This document shows, piece after piece, positions 50,801 to 64,000 of a stretch of DNA of 64,000 nucleotides; the stretch's first letter is position 1, and each line of letters begins with the position of its first letter. The notes below the pieces were generated by a model. It was given only the letters and a program-made list of their open reading frames with translations, had not been told where the DNA came from and did not search any database. Where the stretch lies: contig JANPWX010000449.1 of NCBI GenBank assembly GCA_024734555.1, forward strand, positions 1,492,913 through 1,556,912, given 5' to 3'. Source of the stretch: Trochalopteron elliotii. Lineage: Eukaryota > Chordata > Aves > Passeriformes > Leiothrichidae. The translations under genes and the position numbers were made by a program.

Positions 50801-53800
50801 ACTTTTCTGTAAAATACTGCATCACTGAATAGATAATATACAAAAAGCTTCCCTAATATAGACGTGTGCCAAGCTGCTGAATTCTGCAGTGATATTCATG
50901 TTCAGTAATGTTATGAATCCACTCCAGTTCATACATTTCCTCCTAAAATCCATTTTGGATGTCCTATCTTCACTTAACAGGGAATTACTTGGATCTAAGG
51001 AGAATATTTTAAAAGCTGGATCTTCTGATTTACTGGGTATATTGCACAGCAGGGCTTCTAACTCTTATGGAGATATTACATTTCTAGTCACTTTGTAAGT
51101 CACAAGAAGAAAATTTTTGAGAAGAGTGGCACAAAACTGTCAGCAGCAATTCTAATTGATGCATACTACAGAGATCAAATGGAGGAGGCCTTTTTCATTT
51201 ATCCTCACAAGTTAGGGATTTTTTTTTTCCTTTGGGAATTATTAACATTCACATAAGATACCCTAGAGATCTCTGTGAGAAGACCTGGAAAGAGGGATTT
51301 AATCAATCTATAGATTACTTAGTTAATATATTTGCTTATTTATAATGCATGATTTGAAAGTGTTTTTCTGATGATCACAGTTAATTTTAAAGAATTTAGT
51401 TGCATATTAGAGAATACATACAAAAACCTTATTAGGAATTCATTTGTGCCATCCACGATTATATCCCTTGCCTCAATTTTACTTACAAACCTCTAGGAGT
51501 GTCTTCTGCAGAATTTCAGATATTTCTTCAGTGTAATTGGAAGCTCTCTCTTGTTTCTGTCCATTCAATTTAGTGAATTTTATTGCCTCATTTCCTTCCT
51601 TTTAATGCTTTCTCTGCTAAAAGAACATAACATACTACTCCATATGATCTAATAAGTAAATTCAGTGTATGCCATTCCACTGTCTGGACTGACTCTGATG
51701 TTGTCTGAATCTTAGATCTCTTGCTGGTTTACAGCATTCTCACAGCACAGCTGTGGTGAGGTCTCAACATAAACTCAGATGGGTATTTAAAAATAGGAAC
51801 TAAATTAAAAAAATCCATTGTCTGGTTAAAGTGCAAAGCATATTTAATTAACATGAGATTGTCCATACTTAATTCAGTGTACTATTTAATGCAATGTTCA
51901 GCACAGATTATTTCCAACAGTGTTATACTTCTGATATTGCATCTCACAGGAAGAAGAGAAAGCAAGCATTGGATAGACATTGGTTGCTTTGCTCAATACA
52001 TATACTACAGTCACAGATGTGAGTATCTACACACTCTGGGAGAGGGGTCAGTGTTCACAACCACTCTTTGTACTTCAGTCCTTTAAGAGGGGAGGAATTA
52101 CCTGTAGAATTGTAAATAACTCTTTGAAATTAAGTTGTATATATTGCTATTTTTTGAGTGATTATTAAACATTTATCGATTAGCCAAAATATTTATCCTT
52201 AAAATGTGTGATTTATTGAATTTATTGATGCTATTTAATAGAGTTACTTCTTATTCTCATAATACAGCAGCACAAGCTTCTCAACATTTTTATTTTACAA
52301 AATGTAGTAATAAGCTCCAACTGACAGAGTCTAAAAGGTCATGTTGAAAAAGGCATAACCTTTGATTGGGATCTAGCCATAAATAGCCTCATTAAGGGAG
52401 GTTGTGAAAAACTGTTGCTGTAGGGGAAAAAATTTCAAGTTTTCTGGGATCTACTCCTGTGCTTGCTCCAGAAACATGTTTTCTCAAACCTAGTCAAAAA
52501 TACCAAAATATTTTTCTGCAATGGGATGGTTTTCAGAAATGAACTCAGTGAAACATCAATCCTGGTACAATTCTGAATATTGAAGCAAAGCACGACAGGC
52601 ATGCCCGAAAGCCACATACCATGTTTATGAGTTACAGAACTGAAGGAGAGGCTAAAAATCATAGAAAACAAGAATCCAGTTATTCCCAAAGGATAGAAGT
52701 GGATTATAGACATAGATCAGACTTTCCTGGTCTTTTGATTCTGTTTGTCTATATTATCTTGGTGGGAAATGATTTTCCACTTAAGGTGACAAAGGCTTGG
52801 AGGAAAAGCCACACTCATGTACAGTGTTGTGGAAGGCTGCTAATTGATCTGCACTGTAGGATAAATTCACTTGAGATTTTTCATGTGGGTCAAAGTCACA
52901 GGAAAGGTACAGCAAAAATAGCCTCAAGGATCCAAGCAGATGCACAGGACTCGAGACTCTGGAGTTTTGGGCAGCCCATGTCAAAACCTGTACTATTGCA
53001 TGCTTTTTATCATTCCTTTGGTTGCTTATTCTTTAATTTCCCCACTGAGCATAATGCAGGTATAGTCAGTCTTTCTCTCCTCTTTCCAGCATAGTCCTTC
53101 TGCCCTTTTATCATCTAATTTGATCACTATTCAGGTGAATGGAGCACAAAAGTGACAGGATTCTTCAAGTATGTTCTAGAAAGTGGGAATTGGGCAGACA
53201 TGGAGCACATGCTTGTGTGCACACGTGTGGGGGTGTGTTCATAACCAGCCTGCTTATGGCTCTTGCTTCATGCATGTATATTTGTGGGCGTGTCTTCCAT
53301 GTTCATTTCCCATAGACTGGGGGAAGGTTCTCCTGGCTGTGCCAGGTATGAGGCAATTGTGGGACATTTGTTGTTACTTACACTGACCATGGACTTCTGT
53401 TTGCCAAATTTTGATTCCTAATCTGAAGGAAGAACAAATTGAAGAAAGAATTTCCCATGTGGGAGCCCACCACATGTCCTGTACCATCAGAAAACATATT
53501 CTTCCCGTTCTGTGTGATTGGATGCCCTGTCCCAGTGTTTTCCAACAGTCCAAAAAAGCCCATCTGCCATAAACTACTTTTGTTCTGCTCTAAAGGCTCA
53601 GTTTGGAGCTGAAAAAATGACCTCTATGGGTCCTGCATGTCTTTAGAAGATGTCCCAAAGACATAAGATAGAGATAATGGTGCATTGTATTTAAAACTTT
53701 AGGATAGGTTTCAAGAAAACTAGATACAGTTTCTTTATAGTTCTGGACAAATATCTTGTGTCTGCTGTCTGTACACTAAGGCCAAAGCTGTTGTAATTCA

Positions 53801-54880
53801 TGTCAAAATCCTTACAAAGATAAATCCATAAAGTCTCAGGATGCACAGACATATATCTCCAGGGGGACTATATTGATAGATAAAAGCCACTATGCTGTCA
53901 ACAAATGTCTTACCAGTACATACAAAAATTGATGAGCTTTTCTTACTCTGTTGGATGTCCTGAAAACCAGAAGAATTGTGACCCATCCCTGTCAGTTATT
54001 TTAATTGCGAGATGGATTTTCTAAGTGCAAAATTCTAGCCTACAGTGCTCATAACTGCCTTAAATAAAGAGCAGGATTTGTTTTATGAGTTGGAATAAGT
54101 AGGTGTTTTCCTCGCCTAGGAAATGATGAGCCACTATGTTTATTGGAAGGAAATGAACCAGGAAATAGTTACCAGAAAATGGTTAATGAGCTACAGATTA
54201 TTATTTGTGAAGAATTCCAGACCTGTTCAAATCCTGCATGAGGTCTGAAACTGAAGTATCTGGTTCATCTTTTGAAGGCCAACAAACTCTTTTGTTTTGT
54301 TCCAGGTAATGGGTGAAAATATGTCCAAGAAAAAGATGAGAGTGGTATACATTTTTTTTTTCTTTTCTATTTGGAGTGAAACTGTCAGCCAAGAAATAAA
54401 ACTCTCTAATCAGATATCACGTTGCATCACTGTCTCTAGCAATGAAGCTGTCAAAATATCTAATAAAAATGAAGTTATGTGGCACGTTTGGTATATTCAA
54501 TGGGTACTTTACTAAAAAAGTCTCACATCAGAGAAAACTATCAGTGAAAGGTCAGCAAAATCTGGCCTTTGAGTTTGGCAAGGCATATAATGGATTTCCA
54601 TAAGATATGCAGGAAATACTGTGAAAAAATGTTACATTTTTTGTGTTTGGGTGTCTTTACAAACCCTTGAGTAGTATACTGTCAAATGTGGGACATGACT
54701 TTTCCTTTCGCCTGTAAGAAGATCAGGGTGAAACATAAAGTGTTTGGTGGCATGCAATAGAATGGAAGTATCATTTCCTGTGTCTAGAGTGTCACTGGAG
54801 TCAGTCTAGATGAGGCTCTCTGATTTGACTACTTGTAGCACACAGCAGTCCAACTTAACCAAGCTGAACTGCCAGACATG
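44881..54880. other. 10-kb AT-rich, repeat-poor non-coding interval
   Basis: No gene, LINE or LTR recognised. The longest frame is 157 codons at 52621-53094 (plus); it has no domain, signal peptide or splice context and is likely chance. An ATTCCAAT/ATACAATT-like simple stretch lies at 49360-49420, and T-rich stretches near 45767-45790 and 47038-47049. Confidence 0.5.
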
Positions 54881-54885
54881 ATTAG

Positions 54886-54911
54886 CATAATTGGTTAACA
54901 TAATTGGTTAA
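54886..54911 (+). repeat. 13-bp tandem duplication
   Basis: CATAATTGGTTAA occurs twice head to tail, followed at about 54917 by CTAACCAAT, a near-perfect inverted copy of its ATTGGTTA core. It is too short to assign a role. Confidence 0.8.
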
Positions 54912-55529
54912 TTATTGCTAACCAATGATCTTACCACAGCTGGGTGCTCCCAGGTTGATCCAGTTTGTGGTTCATCAGTACTTTCTTGCTGGGCAATTAG
55001 GTGTTTAGAGACAGTCACATGTTTATATTTTCTGCTTGACCACGTTGCAAATTAGGCTGAAATTTCCAATTTCTTAATTACACTTCATAATAAAGATGTA
55101 CCTTTTCCCAGACAATGCAAATATTCAAATTGTTCTGGTAGCAAAAGTAGAACAAAATGGCTTTCCAAAATAGATTCTTAAATAATCACACCATTCATCC
55201 ACAAACTCACAGAGACAGACTAGATAAAGGATATGCTCAGTATTTTCCTTGTTTGATGGCCTGTGAGTTACTGAATTTCCTCTTGCAGTTAACCTGAGTG
55301 CAAAATTTCAGACAAAATCTCTTTCTTCATTGCTGTCACATTTATGAGAGACGTTCTGTCTTTGACAACTCTGTCCAGGATCATAAGATACCTTCTTCAG
55401 CTCAGGCTCCTTCCGCATTTGGTCCATCATACTATAGCTGCCTGCAAAACTGTACCCTCCTTCTGATCCATAACATTTATTCCTTGCTTAAATCTATTCT
55501 GCTGCTTACATCTACTCTCCATTTATTAA

Positions 55530-55591
55530 TGGATATATAATTATATAAATATAATTTATTAATTATATTAATTAATATAATTTATTAATTG
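55530..55591. repeat. AT-only simple repeat, 26-bp period
   Basis: An almost pure A/T stretch in which ATAATTTATTAATT at 55551-55564 recurs at 55577-55590. The sequence is also partly palindromic (TTAATTAA-like words). Confidence 0.75.
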
Positions 55592-58500
55592 GTTGATCTC
55601 CAATGTTTGATCTTCAACAACTTCTTCTGACCTACAAGTTTAAAGTAGAAGTGAGAAGGCAATTTTCATTAACAAGATGTATTTTTTGATTTGGTTCAGA
55701 TAAATGTAAAAAGATTCATCCTGCCAGCTTTAGGCATCTACAGAGTAGATACAGCTGAGTGTGTAGTTTACAATCCCTTTTTAGTCAGTGGAGGAAAGCA
55801 GGCACTTCATGGACAGAAGCCATCTTACTTAAAGCCAAATATTTGAAGCAGGTGAGGGAATTGCTTCATTCTCTCCATTTGCTGTGGCTGGACCTGGTGA
55901 TCCATGAGGAGTCAGGTGAGATAAATCTTTTAATATATACACCAAATGGACATACCTGCTTTTCTACACTGCTGTACAAAATGCTCAGAAGTCTGAGCAG
56001 AATCTGCTACATTGAGCTGATTCATTCTGCTTCAGTAGGAACAACATTAAGGAAATGCCTTTGGGAAACCTGGTCCCCCACAGCTGCTGACTCCTGAGAG
56101 CTGCAGGGTTTGTGCTTGTCTCAGTAGGAGGCCTTCCTGCGGCATCACACCCTTGGAAATCCTAGTGCTTGTTTGTAAGGAAAGGGAAGCTCAGTCCTCT
56201 ACATCATCCCAACCTTCTCTCTACTTCAAATGCTCTCACCCTATGGGAAAACACAAATACCTCTTCTCATTACCTTGATTTTTCCCCAAAACTTCATTTT
56301 TTTTCTTCACAATCCTCATCTAAGATTTGCCATAGGCAACTGTTTCTAATGAATGCCTACTGGCTCTATGAGGGCAGATAAAGCTGTGACAAGGATGAGG
56401 AGGCAATACTGTGGTCAATCAGGAGTATTTGTTCTGCACAAGAGGTACTTCTCCCAGCACCCTTCCAGAGAATCTATCCCTGGGCTATACTGTATATTAT
56501 AATAAATGTGTCTTGTCCATAGAGCATAGAAATAGCTTGTTTATTTACAGTAAATATCTTTAGGCATGTGAGTTGAGCTGTAGCCTATTTTACATGTGGG
56601 AAAAATAAACCACATCACAATCATTACGGGAATGGCCAAATTTGAATCATTATTAGGAATGTCAGACAACAATCTGTACTCATCATGTCCCAAATCTCCT
56701 CAAATGCTCAAGCTGAAATTTCCTTTTACTCAGTACTGCTATCTCCATTGCAGACACAGTCATAAACACACAAAATTGTATTTGCAACAGTGAGAAGACA
56801 CTTCTGTGTCCCTTCTACACCCACTGTGACCTGTATAAAATTTCATTCTTTTTCTCTCTCTGAAACAGCCCTACTCCTAACCCCTGTGGCTTATCTATTC
56901 CTTAAACATTAGCCTGTTTTTCTGCAAGAGGAGTTTGAAATGCATTATCAATTTCAACAGTGTTCAGAGACCAGATAAGCAACAATATATGAAAATATTA
57001 TCTAGCAGTCCTATTAGGAATAACACTGAGAAGAAGAAAAATTGTGGCACTCACTTAATGTCTTGCAGCTTCAAAGCGATGTAGTCAGGCAGCTACACCA
57101 GAGATCAATGCACTGGTAATAACCCCTTGGGTTTCCCCTGGACTGTTCATGCCCTTCCGAATGCTTTACACAGAGCCATTCTCTGTAGTCTTGCAGGTCA
57201 AAGATTATCTAGAGCTTGTTGGACGCTGTTGGCTTCATGGCCATGGGGACATTGTGGCAGCAGCCAATCTGCTGCATGAGAGGAAGCTTTTAGTATTAAA
57301 TGCTAAAAGAAAAAAAAAAAGTATGAAGAAGACAGGTCAGTCTTCCTCAGGGTAAAATATCCTCCTTTCAAGCTGTTCAACAGATAGGAGTGAGTCAGTC
57401 ACCTTGTATACAGTCATTAGGAGCATCTAACCACTTCATGCTCTGCTGGGAGACTGTAATAAGCTTCGTCTGTCAGACCTTCACACCCCACCTGTTAGCT
57501 TAAACACTCTGCTGTGTGAGGGCCTCCTTCCTCACTCTGCAGAAAGCATTTAACCTGCTGCTGCCAGCTTGGTGGGGTGTGCAGTCCCTGCCTGCAGCCT
57601 GCCCACCTGCTAGCCCCGGTCTGCTGTGCTGCCCAGCACATTCTCCCAGCATCCCACAAAGGCTGGTCAGAGCTTGCTCCCACCCGAACAAGTTAGAGGC
57701 TGCAAGAGTACAGTCGAGATCTCACCTCTTTTCTCACTTGTCTAGTGACCTCATTTCACACATTTGATTCCCTTCCTCTGGCTCTTTTTGCAGTTTGTCT
57801 CTTTTGCAGCCTCTGATTTGCTAGTCACGTTTTTCCCATCAACACTTTGAATTTGTTATACTTACAAAAATGATGCAGTTTTTTATCTTTCATGTTATTG
57901 TGCTATACCTCTATGTGCCTATTAGTGATTTTTAAATTACTTTTTTAATCTTTAGTCTTTTATTTCATATTTTAGATATCAGCCTCTATAATTATTGTTT
58001 TATTTTTGCAATCTGAAGTGCTGGTGTTTTTGTTGTTCACCTGGGTTTTTTTCCCCCTAACTCTTTCTCACTTTCATCCTGTTGAAATTTTCAGTGCATT
58101 GTGACATAAAACTGTGTAATAATCACCACATTCCCAGGTTTATATCATTCAAAGGGGCATAAGGAATTTGAAAAATCAGAGTTTCATTTCAAGAGCTCCT
58201 GATTTTGCTGGAGAGTGTAGGAGAGGGTGCTCAGGGTATACAAACAAATTAAAGAAATATTACAGTGTGGGATTTGTAAGTGATCAAGATTAATATTTCA
58301 TTTGGAGCCTGAGTTGTACAAAGGAAGGCTGATTTCACTGATATCTCAAACTTACTACTATCTTTCCCTAGCAAACCTACCCTCACCTTCACAAACTTAT
58401 TTTGTACAATCATCTCTAATTTTTCTCTAAAAATAGGGATGCCTTTCTGCCTTTCAGGATTCTTTCAGTCCTTTAAAAAATAATAAAATTTTAGCTGTTT

Positions 58501-61500
58501 TAGGTAACTAGAAGCAGCCATGAAAAGTTACTCCCTTGCCCTAATCTCTAGCTTCTTTAGCATTGCAAGTAGGCAATAACTTACATCTGTGCAAAACAGT
58601 TGTCAGAAATGCTATCTAAAAATGACAGCATTTTACATTTAATTTCCTTGTGTGAAAATATGTATCAAAGGTGACAGGAAAAGTTATAAGGAATTAGGCT
58701 TTAGGTACAATGTGTAGCAACTCCCTAAGATTCACATCTCTTCCTCTCTTGAAGACCTACATGGAGGTATGCTTCTCCATCCTTGCACATCTCAAAAGTC
58801 AAATCCTTTGGTGGATTGAAAAAAAATGTGTCGGGAGATTTCAACAGTGCTGTACTGAATTTATGAACAGAAATTTCCAGCAGCTACAAATCTCTCGTTC
58901 TCATCGTAGCATCTGGGGTTTTTGACTCTGGAGAACTGTAAAGCCATTCCCTAGGGATGAGTGGGGTGCCATCCTCACATAAAACAAGTGAAGATAGAGT
59001 TTAATGAACTCATCATTTTGGATTTGCTGCTAGAGCTGTCTAATCATGGGCAGAGCACGTACCACATAAAGGTTGACCAACTGGGAGAGTAGTCCTGGGG
59101 AGGGACGTGAAGGATTTTGGTGCTCCAGTGTAGCAATTTGGGAAAGATGAATTTTCCTCCCGTGTTTTTAATAATATGTTTTTAAATTAAGTGTGGCAAG
59201 AAATCCAAAGGGCTATGGAAGGAGTTCTGAAATGGAATTAAAAGTTCATCTGAACTACTTTACAGCACCCAGCAGAAACCTCTCTTCTGCACGCCCAAGT
59301 CAAATATCAGTAATGCAGTTTATCTCCTCAGCAGTTACTGCATCAGGCAGTGTTACAGAATGTGTCATCATTGCTGCTGTGTGGTAGTGGTAATTTATAA
59401 AGTTTATCTCTGTATGAATTAGAGGAACAAGCACTGGTAACACCGAATGTGTTTGTATGTTGTGTATTCTCTAAAATGGAGAACCTGGTTCTTTTCATAG
59501 CTTGTTGGCAACTTGAGTAAATTTTTCTATTACCCCATTTCAGTGATAAATCTTTATGCTACTCTGAAGCATAAAGAAGACTTTGGCAGGACAGTATCGG
59601 TCAGCTGCTGAAGGGCTGTCATATTTCAAAGTTAATTATGGTTCACTAAACTAAAAGCTTTCTTGTTCAACCTCAGACACAGCAAAGTATCTCATCGGTG
59701 TTAACAAATGCCTTAAATTTACTGGTTTTCATCACTTTAACAGCATACTTTGTGCCCTGTTAACTCCATTACTCTACCAAAGATGTACTTACTCATGCAA
59801 AGAAATATTTAAGGCAATTATATCAAATTTTCCCTCTCCAGAAGAGTAGTCATAGAAATAATTCATAGCACAGCATGAATAGCAATATGTGGAAAATTTG
59901 TTTAAGTTGAAGGGAAGTAAGAGAGGTTTATGCAAATAACATAAACATTCTGAAGAATGTGACATTTTAATTGAAAAATAATTAGAAGTCTTTTCATTTT
60001 TTGAAAAGATTGAATTAGTAAATTTTTTAAATGTCTTTGGAAAGGTGGGTAATTAGGAGAGCTTTTTAACAGTCTGCCCTTCAGTTTAATGGACACAAAA
60101 TATGCTCACAGCGAATAAAACTAAAGTATCATAATGTTTGGATTAGAAAATTTAGATTTAAAATTGGATTGATTTTTGTGCAGTATTTTTCAACAAAGTA
60201 GTCTCGCTGTTGAGACAGTAAACTCTCTGTAGAAAAAAAAAAGTTCAAACCCCATATCATTCCAGGCCTTTGGTTTAACCTCTCTGGGTCATCTCTCCTC
60301 ACAAAGAAGAGGTTAAGTGTCTTTGGTTTTGCACCTAGAGAAAGGTAATTCTGATGTCCATTTCATTCTCTAGATGTTAAGGGAATATAAATTCTGTGTT
60401 ATAATAAGGAATTGCTACTTACACTCATTAAAAAAAAATTATGGAATTTGTGGATTTTTTTTCCCAAAAGCCAAATATTTTTACTCTATCACCTCCACTT
60501 TTTCATGGAGATGAAAAGTGCTCTTTCTGGAAGGGAAATTATTTTTTTTTTTAGTATGTTTTTAAACATCTGTGAAAAATGAGCAAATCAGAGCCTGGAT
60601 GAAATGAAATATATTTATAGTTTTGGGGGTCATATGTAGAAGCAGATAAAATATATTCTGTAATTTTGTCCATCTTCCACAGTCTAGTTCTTAGCACTTC
60701 ATTACTGAAATAACTTCCCATGTCAAAGAAGCATTCCTTTCACCCTGCTTTGTACTCAAGCTGCCCATCATTTTTGATGAAGGGGAAGGCCTGGTATCAA
60801 GAATACTTGCCAGTAAGTTCAGAAGTTACAATGCGAGTAGAGAAAGGAAGGGTTGTGCAGACAGAAAGTGCCATAGTCAGAAATACACGCTGGGAATATT
60901 TAGGAACAAAGATTATAATTCAAGGTTTTTCACTGATCCTAAGAGACAAAATATTAACATGTTTAGGAACTTTTCCTTTGCACTTGGAAAAACGAATTTA
61001 ATTGTGGACAGAGAATTTTGAAAGGAGATGTGAACTATCTGAATTACAAAAAACCCAAGATGTCTGCTCATTTGTTGGGGATTACACCTATGGACAGATT
61101 TAGGCAAAATGGCAAGCACCACTGATTACATTTTTATTAACTTCCCTCAAATGCATCAGGTATGATCAATTACACAGGGTTGCCTAAGCAATTACCTTAC
61201 CATCTCACGCTATTCTTGACATACAGAGTCTATCGAGGCCTTTGATCTCTTTTAATGATATTTTTGAAATATATTTTGGATGACATTTTTAGAGGGTTTA
61301 TTGTATTTTTCTGCTTTGGAAGTGGTCTGTTGTGGGTGATCCCAAGGTTAACTTGTTCAAGGACTGTAGCACCTGTTTTCAGGATTAATATCTGAAAAAA
61401 CCCCCTATGACTTCTGTAAGCTAGACAGAGTTTCCTCTGAACATAGAGAGCCTCTGTATTGGTTCTGTATGCCCAAAAGAACATGGAGGCTTCCTCACTT

Positions 61501-64000
61501 CTAGAAAGAAAAAAAATTACCTTTCTGCATCCCATTCTGTCACTCCCTATGAACAGATAGATTTAACCTGCCCACCATAGAGTGCTTCAGAAATGCCCTC
61601 TCTACTCATGGACTTTGCTGCAAAGAATATAACTTTTTGCTGACAATTCTTTTAATTATACAACACTGGACAATAAATCGCTTGGTGAGGATGTGCTGAA
61701 TCACAGTAAAATATTTCAGGCAACTGGCAGACAAGGCTGCCCAGTTTTATTACCATTGTAGATGTTTATTTCCCACTCTTTTCCTTCCAGGTCAGTAAAT
61801 TCTGATAGTGGACCATTTACACTTTCTACAATCTATGTTATCCAAGGCTATAAACTTTACAAATGAATGGGGAAAACCTTGACTCCTAAGTTTTCAGGCT
61901 CTTCCATTACAGTACATCCATCTTACGTACTTGCTACCTCTCAAGAAGGCAACGAAGCATTGTGACTTCATGAGCAATATTAAAATATTCAGATTTATCC
62001 CTGTGACTGAGACTGATACCATCACAGATGCTGAGATCTGTGTTTGTGTTATCTGCAGCAGCTGTGATTTCCCTGTCCTGCATCTGATGGTTATTTACAG
62101 CATGGTAGAGTGTGTATGAGGGACCCTCAGATCAGAAAATTTACATTATTTTGAAAAGTTATAAGAGATTTGGTGAAATACAAGTGCAGAAGTGAATTGG
62201 TACTCTCATTTATTTACCTCTTACACTGGCAAGGTGTGTTTGGGTGATTGTTCAGGTCCTAAGAAAAGCTTATAATGTGTCCTCACAAACTCTGAATGTG
62301 AATTTCACAAAACAATCAAAATATTGCAAGAAGGAACTGTATATACGACCACTTTTGTTTGCAAATATGCCAAAGGAAAAAAAAGTTACATCAGTGCTTT
62401 CAAAAACTCCAAAAGGTGGGATAAATAAGAAAGGTCTCCACAGCCAGCAATATTGTTTATAATCTGTGTGGAGAGCTGTACAACACTGACAGAGAGAGAG
62501 GATTTAGTCTTTCTTCCACTTGCCTCAGCCACATTTTCCTGAACAGTTGTCTGGTTCTTCACTTGCACCGGTCTGTGGAATGATTCAAATGAATAAAAGA
62601 GACTCGACTTGCTTTGAAAAAATTGTTCCCTATTTGTGGAAGTCCTTTCTATTTCATTCAGTGCCTGGATTCCTTTACATGGCCAGCATGCTGAGAGCAC
62701 TCCTCTCACTCCTGGCTGGTGATAGCACACAGCAGCACACACGTGCTCCAGCTGGCTGGTCATCACACACTGCTCTGGTCATCAGCAGGTTGCAGGCTCC
62801 TGTCACACAGTGGCACTAAAATCTCTGTGTATCTATCTCATGCAAAAACTTAGAATAGTCCTTCAACTCCATAAGCCAGATTTTGGATATACTTTTTTGT
62901 CTTCTATCAAGGGGTAGAAGCAAGGGGCTAAAGGAAACTGCAGAGTCATGTTGATCTGCTCTGAAATTTTATATGGGAGTCTGACCTGTTATGTCCTTTT
63001 CTCATGTGCTGTGATGGTCACCTTTAAAAAAAAGTGTCAGACAGGAGCTCAGATAAGAAATGCCCTTGTACTGAGCATATAGCAAAATGAGGCACTGGTA
63101 AACAGCAAATAAATATAACAAACAAAGGTTGAGTACTCAAACTTCAAGAGTTTGCTCTAGTGAAGAACAAAAATGCTGGCTTACAACCCTCTGGAAATCC
63201 ACATAACCCAGGCACTGACAACTAATGCAGTCAGTAGTGAATGATGATATCACACTCCCACAGGTTTGAACATGTGATGGGTTTACTTCAAAACCATGCA
63301 TACATCCTAGAGTCTTAAAGCTGTCTGTCAATATCATTACCCATCTTTTTCTGGCTGTGATTTCAAGTTTGCTGCCTCAACTTCTGCTTTCAAACCATAG
63401 GGCAGGATTTTCAAGAAGGCAGTTGAATGTAGTTCAAGGTAAGTTTAAATTTAAAATGTGTATCTTCATTGCAGAATTGTAATCTTATGCTGTCTTTCAT
63501 GTCAAAGGAGGCTGACTTTTTTTTAATATATTTCAGTCTATCTAACTGGCCTTCTAGGATCCCTTCCTTTATGAACTTCCTTTAAAGTTCATAGAGGAAT
63601 TTGGATAGGGCTCATTCCCTGTCCAAAAAATTTACATATTTCTGATAGATGCATTACTTTCAGAGGTGCCATTCTCTCTTCATTTAAAATCTAAAGCACA
63701 GTACTATCTTAGAATACCTGTCTAGGTTTTTGATGGATACTGTTAGGTGAAATGAAGCCAACCATGAGCATCTGATTCAAAAAGATTTAAAATCAATAGG
63801 GAATATTCCATAGACTGCTTAAGATTTTGAATCATTCCCTTGGAAGAGGTCAGAAATCTGAAACGGAGCTCTGCATGATCTTGAATGTAACTCTGAAGAC
63901 TCCAAAAGGAAAATAAGAATTTGTGAAGCATTGAGAGAAAAGTTTGTCTTTGAATCTAACCTTCCCAGCTCTATTTACCATTTACCATTATAGGTTACTT
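55592..64000. other. 8.4-kb non-coding interval to window end
   Basis: AT-rich with a somewhat more GC-rich patch at about 57500-57700. Frames there (62-83 codons on both strands) and at 55759-56097, 57149-57355, 62386-62819 lack domains and mutual exon structure. No LINE, LTR, RNA gene or long tandem repeat recognised. Short A or T runs occur near 57310, 60232 and 60542. Confidence 0.5.

Noticed and set aside
52621..53094. 157-codon plus-strand frame, the longest outside transposable elements
   Set aside because: No domain, no signal peptide, ordinary local composition and no splice or promoter context; chance length in 64 kb is likely.
55759..56097. 112-codon frame
   Set aside because: No recognisable domain and no neighbouring exon-like frames.
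57495..57767. Overlapping frames in a GC-richer patch
   Set aside because: Open on several frames and both strands because of composition; no protein family resemblance.
1..64000. tRNA, rRNA or snRNA genes
   Set aside because: No B-box-like GGTTCGAATCC word, no cloverleaf and no rRNA signature noticed on either strand; a covariance-model search was not possible.

Overview
The window reads as non-coding nuclear DNA from a bird. The evidence is several CR1 LINE copies, long-terminal-repeat (LTR) pieces of avian endogenous-retrovirus type, and otherwise AT-rich sequence with no convincing host exon on either strand. A neoavian, possibly a passerine, is likely, but the species cannot be told from sequence alone. 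I found no host protein gene, tRNA, rRNA or CRISPR array. The longest open frames fall in transposable elements or simple repeats, or look like chance frames. The window is best read as an intergenic region or part of a large intron.

Layout. 1-556: the 3' part of a retroviral LTR in plus orientation, with no primer-binding site behind it. 2139-2365: a 217-bp element with 41-bp inverted ends and a 5-bp target-site duplication. 4802-5212: a GC-rich block of unknown origin. 6058-6500: 5' part of an old LTR, plus. 12693-14056: a 1.35-kb fold-back element, two ~300-bp inverted arms enclosing a retroviral RNase H/integrase fragment, bounded by a perfect 5-bp duplication. 15302-15383: (TCTA)n microsatellite. 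18910-21440: two ancient CR1 scraps and the 3' part of an LTR in minus orientation. 22140-23845: a 5'-truncated CR1, minus, with its 3' end intact. 26036-26422 and 30206-30755: ERVL-like LTRs in plus and minus orientation. 33191-33275: a CR1 3'-end scrap. 43858-44880: an internally deleted CR1, minus. 44881-64000: 19 kb of repeat-poor AT-rich sequence.

The most interesting signal is the pair of elements at 2144-2360 and 12698-14051. Both start TGTCCTGGG, end with the complement, share further subterminal sequence (TGACG, then TATCCC and AATCG) and carry 5-bp target-site duplications. TG...CA ends with 5-bp duplications are the mark of retroviral-type integration, yet the repeats are inverted, not direct as in a provirus. 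I infer a family of palindromic, non-autonomous retroviral derivatives. The larger copy has trapped a piece of pol and would fold into a long hairpin if transcribed.

Family names (CR1, ERVL-like) rest on recognition of sequence patterns, not on a database search.
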